Shown here piece after piece: positions 38,601 to 49,414 of a DNA stretch of 64,000 nucleotides (positions are counted from its first letter, which is position 1; each line of letters begins with the position of its first letter). This stretch comes from Hyperoplus lanceolatus (Eukaryota; Chordata; Actinopteri; Uranoscopiformes; Ammodytidae). The stretch spans positions 30,265,001 through 30,329,000 of the forward strand of contig CM049395.1 of NCBI GenBank assembly GCA_026929865.2, given 5' to 3'. The translations under genes were made by a program, and so were the position numbers. The notes under the pieces were generated by a model. The model had not been told where the DNA came from. It saw nothing but the letters and a program-made list of their open reading frames with translations, and made no database searches.

Positions 38601-38609
38601 TGGATATAG
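38601..38609 (+). CDS. shank2: Candidate 9-nt SHANK2 microexon (VDI)
   Basis: TGGATATAG is preceded by a long pyrimidine tract and an AG (38599-38600) and followed by a good donor gtaagc from 38610. Being 9 nt and phase 1 to phase 1, it inserts Val-Asp-Ile and leaves the frame intact, giving ...SELEEL-VDI-DKVEE. Mammalian SHANK2 has small brain-specific alternative exons in this part of the transcript, and its sequence after SELEEL continues with VDK, so a very short exon here is plausible. The evidence is splice-site form and phase only. Confidence 0.55.
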   Translation, partial: WI

Positions 38610-38946
38610 GTAAGCAGTTAATGCTACATAACCTTTTGCCTTCCATCCATTTCCCTTACCTGCAACATCCATTGGCTTACGGCGGCTGAATAACGCTTTT
38701 GTCATGTTTCCATCATTTGATTGGAAGTTGATGACTTTGGTTTGACTCTTTAAAGAAAAAGAAAAATACTGCCTTTCCACACCTCTCCTCATCTCCTGTC
38801 CTCCTTTGCCATTATGCATGACTGACTCTGCAAGACCGATGCTTCACTCATGAGCTGTCGCAGTTGCTGCAAGGAGCAAATAAGCCAAAAATATGGCAAT
38901 AGTGTGACAGCATCATCTCCGTTTTATTGTAACTTGTTTTTATATA

Positions 38947-38950
<4 letters not shown>

Positions 38951-39000
<50 letters not shown>
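38951..39000. repeat. (GT)25 microsatellite
   Basis: Pure GT run followed by a decayed GTGCGT/GTGC tail to about 39030. Confidence 0.97.
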
Positions 39001-39001
<1 letters not shown>

Positions 39002-42000
39002 ATGTGCGTGTGCGTGTGCTTGTGCGTGCATGCGTGAGTGGCACTTCAGAGGACCCTCTGCGCTTTGCATTAAAAGTGCTGTGTCTTCTTAATACCTTCG
39101 GACAGGGAGGGCAGTCAGCGTTTCTGAGACTCGCGAGCAGAAATAGACACATCGGTGCTGATCAGGCCTGAGAGAGGAAAGGAAAAGGAAGGGGTGGATG
39201 GAAAAAGGAGGGCAAGAGCAGTGGAGGGAGAAAGTATGTGAGATAGAAAGGAGAGAGGAGGGAATACTGGACCTGGATGTAATGTTTTACTTCATAGTAT
39301 GTATCTATTTCTTATTTTAAAGTTGAGATCCTTATGATTTGAGTCGTGGTTGATTGGGCAACAAGAGTGGTTACCATGGTAACAGTCAGCATGCTTCAGT
39401 TCTACACTTCACACTCCTTGAGCAGCTACTTTGCAGTGAAACTGGTCTGGATTTGTTAACAGTCCAGACAATAGATAATACAAGTCTTCTTTCATGATGT
39501 ACACGGTGAAAGTAGTTCTCCACCCAACAGCAGGACTCAGTAAAGAGAGTTGGTTACGTATCTGAGGAGCGCAGCCTGTCGCCGGCTGCTGTTCATCAAA
39601 CAGCTCACTCTTACTGCACCCTCGCAACTATTACAAATGCTTTGAAAAATGGCCAAGAATGAAAACTGACAGTGACAAACAATCACACTGCTTTTCCTGT
39701 GGCTTCTTCACAATAAAAGTCCCCACTTGTTTCAACAGTTGAAGGTTTTTAGTAGCAGTTTTTCATTCAACCTGTAATGTGGTGCGAAGGGAGTGGCCAG
39801 AATAAATAATTGATAAAATGCACTGGAAAATGAGATACATTTGCGCTGGATAATATGCATTATTCTTTTTCCTTTGAATCATCCACACTAATAGGTGGGC
39901 AATCTGAATGGCGCTCTCCACTACTACTTTAAAAAATAAACACATAAATGTTGAGGTAATTACTGAATATATACAGTTAACACATCACATACACATCACT
40001 CTATTTTGGCATTATGTAGATAGAAGGATTTATTTTGATAAAAAAACACATTATTCAATTGTGAAAACATAAGAAGTAGTAGCTTGATTGGTGGGTTGAA
40101 TTCTTTTGAATAGCAGCTTGTGATCTTTCTGTGCACACTCATGGATCGATCATTTGTAATTGAAGCTTCCTGGCCTGTGTCAATGGTGTGCAAAGAGCAG
40201 GCAGAGAGATGAAAGGTGAATGAATAAATAAATAAATAAATGGAAGGACAGGGAATCTACTTATATTGCAGAAAATGGCTGTTAGAAAAATACACTCTGG
40301 TCAGCATGTTTTTTGAAGAGCTGCATATATGACACATTTGCATTTTATTCTTCACTTTAAACATTTATGGTAGTAATAGTTTTGCTATATAGGACTTAGC
40401 ATTCAGCAAGCTAATAAGAAAATCATAAAAAAAAGATGAATGTGAAATGAATGTTAAAATGATGTTAAAGCATGCCAATTATATAATTAGAATTAAATTA
40501 AGCATCCACATTAAAACATCGATGTTAAAAGGATTCAAAAAGTGCCGGACACAGCTTTTCTTGGGCAGGCTCTGAAGAAGTGTGTAGAAGTAAATAGTGT
40601 TTGTCCTGATTTATAGATTTCACCTCAACATGCTTCCTGTAACATTTAATGGAAAGCCATTCCGCAGATAGAAGACAGGCATTCAAAGCAAAAAAAATGT
40701 AACTGAAGGAATAACCAAGAGACTCAGATAGGTGAGGTGGTGCAAGGCCATGTTGCCTCATAAGTTGAAAAAAGGACCTTTAAATCAGATGTAGTCAGCA
40801 CTGGTACCTTGTGAAGAGAGCCCATAACAGGTGTGATTTGGTACAAGTGTTCTTGTTTTTGTCAGGGTCATAGCAACAGAAACAAGCTAAAGATTTATAT
40901 TTGCATGACTAGGAAGACCGTACTGTACACTGTTTGCAAATACTAAACAAAGCTACCAATCATTTTTTGTTCAAATGCACTGAGGCAATTTTTCTAAATA
41001 CTTTTTCTGTCACCTCGTTAAGCCACTTTAAGGAAAAAGAAAGGTGGTAAGTCTGAACCAGTAATTCCAATGATTGATTTGTGTTGCATCACCCCTCCCC
41101 TACTGTGATTTACTGACACTGTTGCATTTGTTGACTATTTATTTTTTATAGTTCTAGAATAATCTGATTTGTCTTGAGTGGCTCATTGGACTCTCAGAGA
41201 AAACAACTGGTGTTTGACCCATAGTGTATTTGCATGCTTTACCTGTTTTTGACTACAACTGTTCTGTACTTCCTTGTGCTCCACATGTTGTTGGTGCATG
41301 GTTTGTTGTCGTAAAGATGTGTCATCTCTTCTGTCCCTTGCTCAGAATAGGACTATTGTTTCTTCTTCTTTTTGACTCAGTTTATATAAATAAATACATA
41401 CTGTATATAATTGCGTAAATACTGAGCAGTCCCATTATTCACTTTTCATGTTTTAAAGTCAGAGTACTTCCTAAACTTTCCATGCAGACAGACCCAGAAT
41501 TCTCATTTTCAGAAGGAGAACAGCAGCAAGCTGGAATCATTTATTTTCTGGGAGCATGGCAACATACTCTTAATGAGGGTGTACAGAACATTTGATTTGT
41601 GTATATATGTGTGTGGTTTTGAATATGTGAGCAAATAATTTAAAATAAACAATACAAAACTGATTTTTTTGTTCATTTTACCTAACCTGAAAAGGGTTTG
41701 CTGTAATGTCCTTTTTTCTTTTCTTCATTTGTGCCTCGTTTTTTTCCTCCTGTGATGCAGGCTTGTGTGTGGTTCTGTGTCTGTCTCTCTGTGTGTGAGT
41801 GTCTGCATATGCGTTTGTGTGAGGAAGGGGAGGTCTATTCCAGGAAATGTTTCACCACACATTCATAGGTTTCCAGGGCAACTGTGTTGCATGCTGTCTG
41901 ATATGCTGTAGCTGAATTCCAATTGGGAGTAGATCGGAGAGAATGCATTGTGATTTTTTTTTTCTGTTTTTCTGTGTGTTTGTGTGTTAGCTCTAACTAT

Positions 42001-42069
42001 AGTTAAGGTCATTGATGCTCCTTTCCTCCCCCTTTCCTCCCCCTCCCCACTCCTCTCCTCTGTGTGTAG

Positions 42070-42163
42070 ATGCGCAGAAGAAGAGGATTGTTTTCCAAGT
42101 CACTCTAAGTAATCACTCCCCCTAATGCATGGAAGCTTTCCACATCCTAGACAGAACTAACCA
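42070..42163 (+). CDS. shank2: Candidate alternative SHANK2 exon with stop
   Basis: A strong, long pyrimidine tract (42018-42060) leads to an AG at 42068-42069. With the carried G the frame reads DAQKKRIVFQVTLSNHSP and stops at TAA 42123-42125. A usable donor, gtaaga, starts at 42164, making a 94-nt exon. Inclusion would end the protein shortly after the PDZ domain, giving a PDZ-only SHANK2, or would trigger decay of the mRNA. Truncated SHANK2 isoforms with stops after the PDZ are described in mammals, but I cannot confirm that this exon is the counterpart. Confidence 0.45.
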
Positions 42164-42628
42164 GTAAGAGACTAGATCAGGGCTAGCATGTAGCTTCTCT
42201 GAGCAAAATGTTTTAGGTGGACTCTATCTGATGGCATCATCACACACCAGAGGGAAGTTCAGTTGTGCTAAATTTGCCGTTGCCTCCTTTCCCACATTTC
42301 AGGATCCTAATACAAAAACACTGTGAAAGATAACGGCAAATTTGACATAGTTCTCATCCATTGCTTATTTTACATTAAATGAAGGAACGACCTTGAGTGT
42401 TGGATGATGCTGCTGAGTCGGCTGTATGGAAAGTGCTTGCACGGCTTGCCATGCTGGACACACCCAACATTCCATCCAACTCCTCTTGCCCCCCCAAAGA
42501 AATATGGAAGGCTCTGTGAATGATTAGCTTGCGTTTGGCCGATGAAAACCTTCCTAAGGCTCTGCAAGTTAATTTATGCCATTGCCTATTTTTGTCGCTT
42601 TTAAAGTGTGGCTCGCTTTGTCTTACAG

Positions 42629-42741
42629 ACAAAGTTGAAGAGATGACGCACGCCCAGAAAGCCTCGCCTGTTGACACTAAGATTGCCACAATAAAACCAA
42701 GGCCATCCAGTCGCTGTTTTGTTTCGCCAACAGATATGAAT
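42629..42741 (+). CDS. shank2: SHANK2 linker exon (ATIKPRPSSRCF)
   Basis: A 113-nt exon. With the carried G it reads DKVEEMTHAQKASPVDTKIA then TIKPRPSSRCFVSPTDMN. The core VATIKQRPSSRCF of mammalian SHANK2 is nearly unchanged; the first half is shorter and less conserved. The acceptor is tcttacag (42621-42628) and the donor gtaagt starts at 42742, ending in phase 0. It covers roughly residues 172-209 of the short isoform. Its function is linker; no fold is expected. Confidence 0.92.
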
Positions 42742-43154
42742 GTAAGTGAACAAAACTGAACTCGCTTGACATTGACAAATAATTGCAAAGGTTAAATTCA
42801 AATAACTGTTCAATAATTGACTTATTTCAAATTAAATCATCCATAAATTACACTTTGTATTGTCATGTTTGTGATTTTGAAAGTATTTGTTTTGTTTTTA
42901 GTGTATTATATCAATTCTAAATGTGTTAAGATGAGTGTGTTTTTGGCTCAATTGTGTGCCGCCTGAACTGAAGTTCTTAATGGAAAAGATGAAATTCTTT
43001 CAACCCATGACCCTGTCATATAGCGATTTGTTTAAGAGATCATATTAATGATATACAGCTGAAACGTAATGCTATTAGTGTTGGTCTACACACCCAGAAG
43101 AGATCTAATGACATGTGTATTTTTGGATATCATTAACAATGTTCTGCTCTGTAG
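42742..43154 (+). other. shank2: Short intron
   Basis: 413 bp, AT-rich, with no repeat or other feature that I recognise. Confidence 0.8.
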
Positions 43155-43260
43155 TCCATGTATCATGACCGACAGGGAGTAGCAGTGGTGCCACCCACTG
43201 TGCCTGGGGCCTTCCTGGGAATACCTGAGAAGGGCACTATGAAAAAGCAAAAGTCCATAG
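43155..43260 (+). CDS. shank2: SHANK2 linker exon (RQGVAVVPPTVPG)
   Basis: A 106-nt exon in phase 0: SMYHDRQGVAVVPPTVPGAF then LGIPEKGTMKKQKSIG. It matches the mammalian pattern ERQGIAVMTPTVPG...FLGIPRGTMRRQKSI. The acceptor is gctctgtag (43146-43154) and the donor gtatga starts at 43261. It ends in phase 1 and joins GT of the large exon to give Gly. Mammals can insert a small alternative exon (DSRIFLSG-type) at this junction; I looked for an equivalent in the following intron and did not find one. Confidence 0.93.
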
Positions 43261-43846
43261 GTATGATGTTTTCAGTCATTGTGTGGGAGGGTGTGTGAGT
43301 GTCACAGCTTGAGCTGTGAAGTGCATGCACAACACTACCTTGTGCTTGAAGCTTGTCAAAATATTGTATTAATGCTCATAGGACTTGCTCTGTGTGCTCA
43401 AGCAATATTAAAGCTAATTAGAGATAAATTAGAATGATAATGTCAGCAAAGTGTGCTTTCAGGCGATAATATTAGCGGTCATTAAGCATATGCTGATACC
43501 TCATTCCCACTATTTAACTAAAGGGACATCATGCAGAGGTTACTCACTTTAATTACAATGCAATCATTTTATAACAAAACATGTATGTCTTTTTTGCGGT
43601 GGTTGCATTGAAAACACTTCTATTGTGTTCAGGTTCGATGGAACATTTAACACATGGGAAATGCTCTCTTCTGAGAACTGAATAGTGTCACTCGTAGACT
43701 AGATGCCCCTTAGTAAAGCATCTACCGGTACTTCCCCGACTTTTGTAGCCATATGACTGTGTGACTGTACATATGTGAGAAAGGATTCTTAGTATACTAA
43801 ACAATTGTTTTCTGCAATCTATGCCTGGTGAGATTTTTTTTTAATT

Positions 43847-45105
43847 TAGGGGAGAACGGGGTAATCTGAGCCACTTTTTACATTTGCTCCCCTCTAAGGG
43901 AGCTAAAATGATTTATCACTCAAATTTACCCATTTCCCATTAATTCAGGATGTTTCCTTGATATGGGAATTAGCAGAATTGTTTCAAGACAAAGGGCAGT
44001 GAAAATATGATTGTTTTAAAAAAAGTTGTCATGTGGCTCACTTTACCCCAGCTGTGAGGTAAACTGAGACAGACCAGAAAAATCAAGGGGGTAAACTGAT
44101 CCACTTACTTTTTCCACTCTGAAACTATCATAACAACACATATTGTAACAGTTAGAATCCTGAAAGCTAGCCACACATTCCAGAACTAATGTTGGTCTAG
44201 TAAAAGAATGATGGGGTTGGTCAATTAAGCAAAGCAAATTTTCTAAACACTTGAAAGTAACTCTGAACAAAATCAAATACAACATATTATAATTCAAAAG
44301 GTTTTAATAAGATTCAAATGAAAGATAGAACCAGTTAGATTAGAACAGTCTGGGGGTCAGAACACAGGGACCCTTAGAGCCAGCTTGTGTCTGGGGGTCA
44401 AAGCATAGGAAAATCAGAACCAGCAAGAACAGCTTGGGACTCAGAACACAGGAGAAGACCCAACTGGATTATAACATCAGCCATCATCAGCCATCAGTCA
44501 TACTCTATCTCTACATTCCAGCCCTGAAGGTTACAGGGAAAGATGAGAAGGTGCTCTTTCCGTGTGGTTGCCCCAGGTCGTCTTCCTGGTATATTTCCTT
44601 GGCATGATGGCTTTTCTACAATGAGTATGACATTAAAATAAAACATATGTTATGTAATATTACATTCAAATATGTTTAAGACTAAATTTAACTTGTGCCT
44701 CATGGTGGGGGAAAGTGAGACAGTGGCTCACTTTCCCCCACAGCATTTGGCTCACTTTCCCCCACCACCACAATTTGAGAAAAAACTACCTCTCTTAGCA
44801 TTTCAGGCTAATCTTTAGCTAATATCATCACATGGTTTTTATATGTTGAATACTTGAATATATTTGCTTTGGCACAACAGTTGATTAAGTTGACAGCAAG
44901 AACATTTACTTTTACATGCAAAATACCTATTTTGGTGAAAAAAACATGCTTACCACAGCACCATGAGGTCCTCTCTTTCAGGGCAATGGGGAAATGAGAG
45001 GGGCTTCAAAACATATATCTCACATGACCAAAAATGCTTTCCATTGCCTAGATACAGGGGGTGGCTCACATTACCCGATGCCTGAGATTCCCCCGTTCTC
45101 CCCTA
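43847..45105. mobile_element. TA-flanked DNA transposon, pogo/Tigger-like
   Basis: The left end is TAGGGGAGAACGGGG followed by TAATCTGAG; the right end, reverse-complemented, reads TAGGGGAGAACGGGG followed by GAATCTCAG. These inverted repeats start at a TA on each side, the target site of the Tc1/mariner/pogo group. The interior repeats motifs such as GGCTCACTTTCCCCCA. It carries the start of a transposase frame on the minus strand (44531-44605), described separately. At 1.26 kb it is an internally deleted, non-autonomous copy. Confidence 0.8.
44531..44605 (-). pseudogene. Transposase N-terminal stub
   Basis: Minus-strand ATG (44603-44605) opens MPRKYTRKTTWGNHTER and stops after 24 codons. 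An opening of the form MPRKY.RKT.RG is typical of the pogo/Tigger (CENP-B/jerky-like) DNA-binding transposases found in fish. Only this start survives; the helix-turn-helix and catalytic DDE regions are absent. Confidence 0.6.
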
Positions 45106-45337
45106 TATGTTTTTATTTAAGACCATTTTACTTGACCCACTTTTTATGTGCATAACTCCCATAATTCATCCTTTACTACTCTTTTGATCTTTTGATAGAT
45201 TTTAATCAAGCATTCAGCCTTTAATTTATTTTTTTTATTTTAGTCCTTATTTCTGTTTCAATATTTAAATTGGTGACTTTGTATTGGTCAAACTAAATCA
45301 CCTGGGAACTTACAAAAGAAAAGATATTTGCGCAAAT

Positions 45338-45509
45338 TTCAGGAACCTCCGTAGGGCGTCCCCCCCAGGCCGCGCCCAGCAGCAGACCCGGGTTCGATTC
45401 CCGCCCGCGGTCGTTCTCTGCATGTCACTCTCCTCTCTGCCCCATTTCACCTCTGTCTCTCTGCACTATCAATAAAGCATAAAAATGCCCCCCAAAAAAA
45501 TTCAGGAAC
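45338..45509 (+). mobile_element. tRNA-derived SINE with 9-bp target duplication
   Basis: The body (about 45347-45500) contains the B box GGGTTCGATTCCCGC, a CTGCATGTCACTCTCCTCTC middle and the tail CAATAAAGCATAAAAATGCC followed by C and A runs, the structure of a SINE family widespread in spiny-rayed fish. TTCAGGAAC occurs at 45338-45346 and again at 45501-45509, a target-site duplication. The 5' part with the A box is truncated. It lies 118 bp before the largest coding exon. Confidence 0.88.
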
Positions 45510-45626
45510 GGGATTATCATTGAATGAGACTATTCCTGTTGAAAGAAGAGGCTGTAGTAGAAGAAAACAATTGGATGTCTCATGAAGGTCCTCACATTAT
45601 TTTTCTTTCTTCTCCATTTCTCCAAG

Positions 45627-48087
45627 GTTCAGCAGAAGATGACAAACAGGGATACCTCGCACCTCCCCATCTCAAGTTCGCCCGCAGCCTCTCTATGCCC
45701 GACACTTCAGAAGACATCCCTCCTCCCCCAGCCATTTCACCTCCTTCACCACCTGCTGGCTCTACAACAAGGAACTATGGCACCACACGACCCAGCTTCA
45801 CACAGAACTCGCCCAATGCAGTGACGACCATTAGGCGAACCACCGACGCTGGTACGTTAAGGCGTGGCTATTTCCGCCAGAGCTCAGAGCATTTTGAGAG
45901 CACACGCACTCGTGGGCGCGCGCCAGTGCCGGAGAACCCTTACTCCGAAGTGGGCAGTAGAACACTGTATGTGCCAGCCAAACCGGCTCGACGGAAGGGC
46001 ATGTTGGTCAAGCAGCCCAATGTCGAGGACAGTCCAGAGAAAACCTGTCGCATGCCAGCAAGCCCCTCACGCCCTGTTTCCATGCCTACCACGCCTGTAG
46101 AGCGAACATGCTCCTCCATCCCCATCCCCACCATCATCGTAAAAGAGCCCTCCACCAGCAGCAGTGGGAAGAGCAGCCAGGGTAGCAGTATGGAGATAGA
46201 GCCCACCACCCCTGAACACCCATCCCTTACTCCCACTGGAAGCGGAGGTTTGCGTCCTGGAGACCTAATGTCTCTAAGCAACCCCTTTGCAGCAGCTATT
46301 GCCGGGGCAGTACGCGACCGGGAGAAGAGGCTAGAGGCAAGAAAGCATTCAATTACCTTCCAGTCAATAGACATGGGGGATGACGAATTCAGCGGTCCCA
46401 CACCAACTCCTCGCCTACGTCAGTCCAAGTCGATCGATGAGGGCATGTTCAGTAGCGATGAGCGGCTTCGAAGGATATTGGCTCCCCCACAAGCCAGGCT
46501 TGGGCCGCCTGTTGGGGGCGGTAGTGGTAACATGACAGATTTCAACACTCCTGAACCCATAGTGGTGCGGGAGCCTCTAAACACCAGAACAGGGCAGTGT
46601 CCCAACTTGGACAGTCCTGTTAGTCTCCCAGCCACTCCTCCTAAGAGCCACTACAGGGCCAATGGGACCTACCTCCATCCTGTAACCGGCAAACCCTTGG
46701 ACCCTAATTCGCCCCTAGCTCTGGCCCTGGCAGCTCGTGACCGGGCCATGAAGGAACAACAAAACCATCCTCAGAATCAGCCACAAAATCCTCATCTGGT
46801 TCAGGAATCCCCCAAGCATGAAGCCCAGTCCCTCCCGATTCAGCCAAGCCACAAACCAGACCTCAACCAACCGCTGTTTATCGACACCAAACTACGCTCC
46901 GGGATTGAGACAAGTTTTGCTGCCATCTCTAAAGCCACTATAGATCGGCCCGGCCGGGGCGGCCTGCGAAGGCAGATGACGGAGCAGAAGTATGATTCTG
47001 ATGGGACACGGGAAGAAAGGCAACATCAGAAAGTTGAGGAGAGAAAAAGCGCGCCAGCGGATGTGGCAGCCGGACTGTTGATGGTCCACACCAGCACAGA
47101 AGCAAGCAACAAGGGAAACAACCAAGAGGCAGAGGGGCAGGACAGCAATAGGCCATCTGAGTTGAAAGACCCCAATCATCCCGATCCCTTAAATACTCCA
47201 AAAATGTCTAATCCACAGCCAACTTCATCACGGGGGAGGAGCATTCCCTTAGGCGAGTCCATGGATGAACCAGTGAAGGTGGGCTTCCGCATCCCCCCTC
47301 CTCCTCTGGCTTCAGTTGACATCGATGACGATTTTGAATTCTCAGAGCCCCTCCCCCCACCGTTGGAGTTTGCCAACAGTATTGATATTCCTGATGACCA
47401 GGCTAGTGCTATTGCAGAGATGCTTCAGCTACAGAGACGGAATGGTGGGCATGCTCTACCCCCATACAACGCTCATGCTCCACCATCTCTCACTGATCAA
47501 CACAAACGGGTGGCAAACAGCATGCCACCCTCATATCCTCCTCCTCCACCTGATCCAGACTCGGGGGTGGGTGACTCGGGCATCGAAGAGGTAGACAGCC
47601 GCAGTAGTGGGGATCCTCAGCACATGGATACCACCAGCACCGTTTCCAGCATCTCCACCCTGTCGTCAGAGGGAGGCTTCTGCGACAGCGCTCTGGAGAG
47701 CCTCTATGCCAGCGCAGACGGGCAAGCCTTTATGGTGGATCGTCCCCCAGTGCCACCCAAACCCAAGGGCAAGTCTGTCATCAACAGAACATCCCTTTAT
47801 CATGATGCGCTCATTGAAGAGCCCCCAGAGTCCTATGGGACACCACCTCAGGCCCCTGCCCCTCCCCCTTCCTCCTCAGAACCTCCTAGGACTCCGACTA
47901 ATAGGACATCCAAGTTGTGGGGTGATCAGCCCCCTGAACTGCGCAGCCCACCATCCACACCTGACGGAAAGAACACAGTTATCACCGAGCTGAGCTCCAT
48001 TCTGCAGCAAATGAATCGAGACAGGCCAGCCAAGCCATCAGAAGGCCTTGACTCCCCCACAGGGACTAGGGGGGCCTTCGGTACAAG
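45627..48087 (+). CDS. shank2: SHANK2 large exon: proline-rich region
   Basis: A 2,461-nt exon, about residues 245-1065 of the short isoform, entering in phase 1 with GSAEDDKQGYLAPPHLKFAR SLSMPDTSEDIPPPP. Conserved blocks in order: ENPYSEVG...YVPAKPARRKG, LVKQPNVEDSPEKTC, a Ser-rich IPIPTIIVKEPSTSSSGKSS block, AAAIAGAVRDREKRLEARKH, HPVTGKPLDPNSPLALALAA, FRIPPPPLASVDIDDDFEF, the Homer-type PPxxF motif PPLEF (47357-47371), DSGIEEVDSRSS, STVSSISTLSSEGG, the cortactin-SH3-type motif RPPVPPKPK (47741-47767) and TSKLWGD...ELSSILQQMNRD. The open frame extends upstream to 45524, but the acceptor tccaag at 45621-45626 gives the correct phase and matches the conserved start. The donor gtaagt starts at 48088, phase 2. 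The region is expected to be mostly disordered and is the postsynaptic partner-docking part of SHANK. Confidence 0.96.
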
Positions 48088-49318
48088 GTAAGTGATAAGT
48101 CAACCATTAACGACTGTGGTTTCTTCATTTTAAGCAATTTTCTTCTGATTTCAATGTGTCAACTTCAGTCCCAGATCTAATAGCAAGAAGGTCATTTCAT
48201 GCCAATATTCCAATTGAATATGCATGTAACAGTGTCCGTGGTTTGCGTTCTGAATACAGCCATTGTGTCAGGGAGGATTTTTTGTTGAGTTGTAAGAGTT
48301 TCCTACACATTTTTTAAAAGGCCATGGATGTATTTACAGGTTTGGTTTACCCAAGATACAACAAATATTGTTCTCATGTACTCCTTGCATGATATCATTT
48401 GGGTTTTATTTACCCTGGTTTTGTGATACATCAAGTGAAAACTGTCATATAATTTGTATAGGGACTATGAGCTGATCCACTGCTCTCCCATCATTGATTA
48501 TACTTATAAGTTTGATGTTGGGAAGACACTGTTTTCTGTTTTATGATCTGGTTGTCAATTATATTTTGTTGATTATAGTTTGTTTCTGTTTGATGCTGCA
48601 GGGATGTATGAGCTTAAGTTCAAGGTTATTCACACATGTATTATTTGCATCATGATGCCAAAACTGGCAACGTCACAGCAAGACGTCTTGAAGCTGTTGT
48701 TCGTCAAAAAATAATTACTGCATGTTTTTTTGTTTGTTGTATCAGTTTAAGTTTGTGCGTCATAGATTCATAATGAAGTTGGATCCTCTGTTTATACTGT
48801 TAAATTTCTCAAGTGAATCATAAATATGAACGTGATTGCTGTTTATGATGTTGATGTTGACGGGTAGGATTAGGGGATGGTAGATTTGGTAGAGATAGAT
48901 TGTTTTCCTGTTTCAGATCAGGACATGCAGGAGTCAAATTGCCGTAACTGGGACAGCATTTTGATTGACCCTGCACCTGAACCAGCTCAGCTCATGGTTT
49001 TTAAACTCACATATCCCCTGTATGAAAAGGGGGGGGGGCACAATAAATAATTCACTGCTCACATGCATTTTGCATGAATGGTCCCATCGCTCATCAAAGA
49101 GTGTGTATAGAGCATAGTGAAAGAGTGGATTTATTTGTGTGTGTGTGCTTTCTGATCTAATAAACTGGTAATTGCAGTGAGAATCCCAGCAGATGCTTAT
49201 GTCCGACCTTGTCTACCCCCCTTCACGCCTCATGCCACACGTTTTTCCTCATTTTCATCTTCCGCAGTTCAAAGTCATGTCTGTTGACCTTTACACCTTG
49301 TACTCATTTCATTTTCAG

Positions 49319-49414
49319 CTCACGCCTCTCCATCTTCATCCCCATTTTCTACAGTCTCCTGTAGTCCCTTCACCTCTTCTTTCTCCATGCCTTCTGTGTC
49401 TATCATCTTTCCAG
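49319..49414 (+). other. Exon-like segment with good splice sites
   Basis: A pyrimidine tract and ttttcag acceptor (49312-49318) precede 96 nt ending in a consensus CCAG/gtaagt donor. Length is a multiple of three, but in the phase set by the large exon it hits TAG after 14 codons. It is open in the two other frames, one of which is Ser/Pro-rich. It is either a pseudoexon or a rare stop-containing alternative exon. Confidence 0.3.

Larger units (their letters stand above)
38473..42628 (+). other. shank2: Intron interval with alternative exons
   Basis: 4.2 kb. It holds the candidate microexon (38601-38609), a GT microsatellite (38951-39000), a short AAAT/AATA run near 40225-40242 and the candidate stop-containing exon (42070-42163). 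The rest, notably 39200-41900, shows nothing I can identify. Confidence 0.65.
43261..45626 (+). other. shank2: Intron with pogo-like element and SINE
   Basis: 2.4 kb, more than half transposon-derived: the TA-flanked element 43847-45105 and the SINE 45338-45509. The remaining 43261-43846 and 45106-45337 show no identifiable feature. Confidence 0.75.

Noticed and set aside
45370-45400. tRNA gene suggested by a perfect B box
   Set aside because: The A box and acceptor stem are missing and the body, tail and target duplication identify a SINE.
45524-45626. N-terminal extension of the 855-codon frame from ATG 45524
   Set aside because: This is intron: the tccaag acceptor at 45626 gives the correct phase from the preceding exon and the conserved protein begins there.
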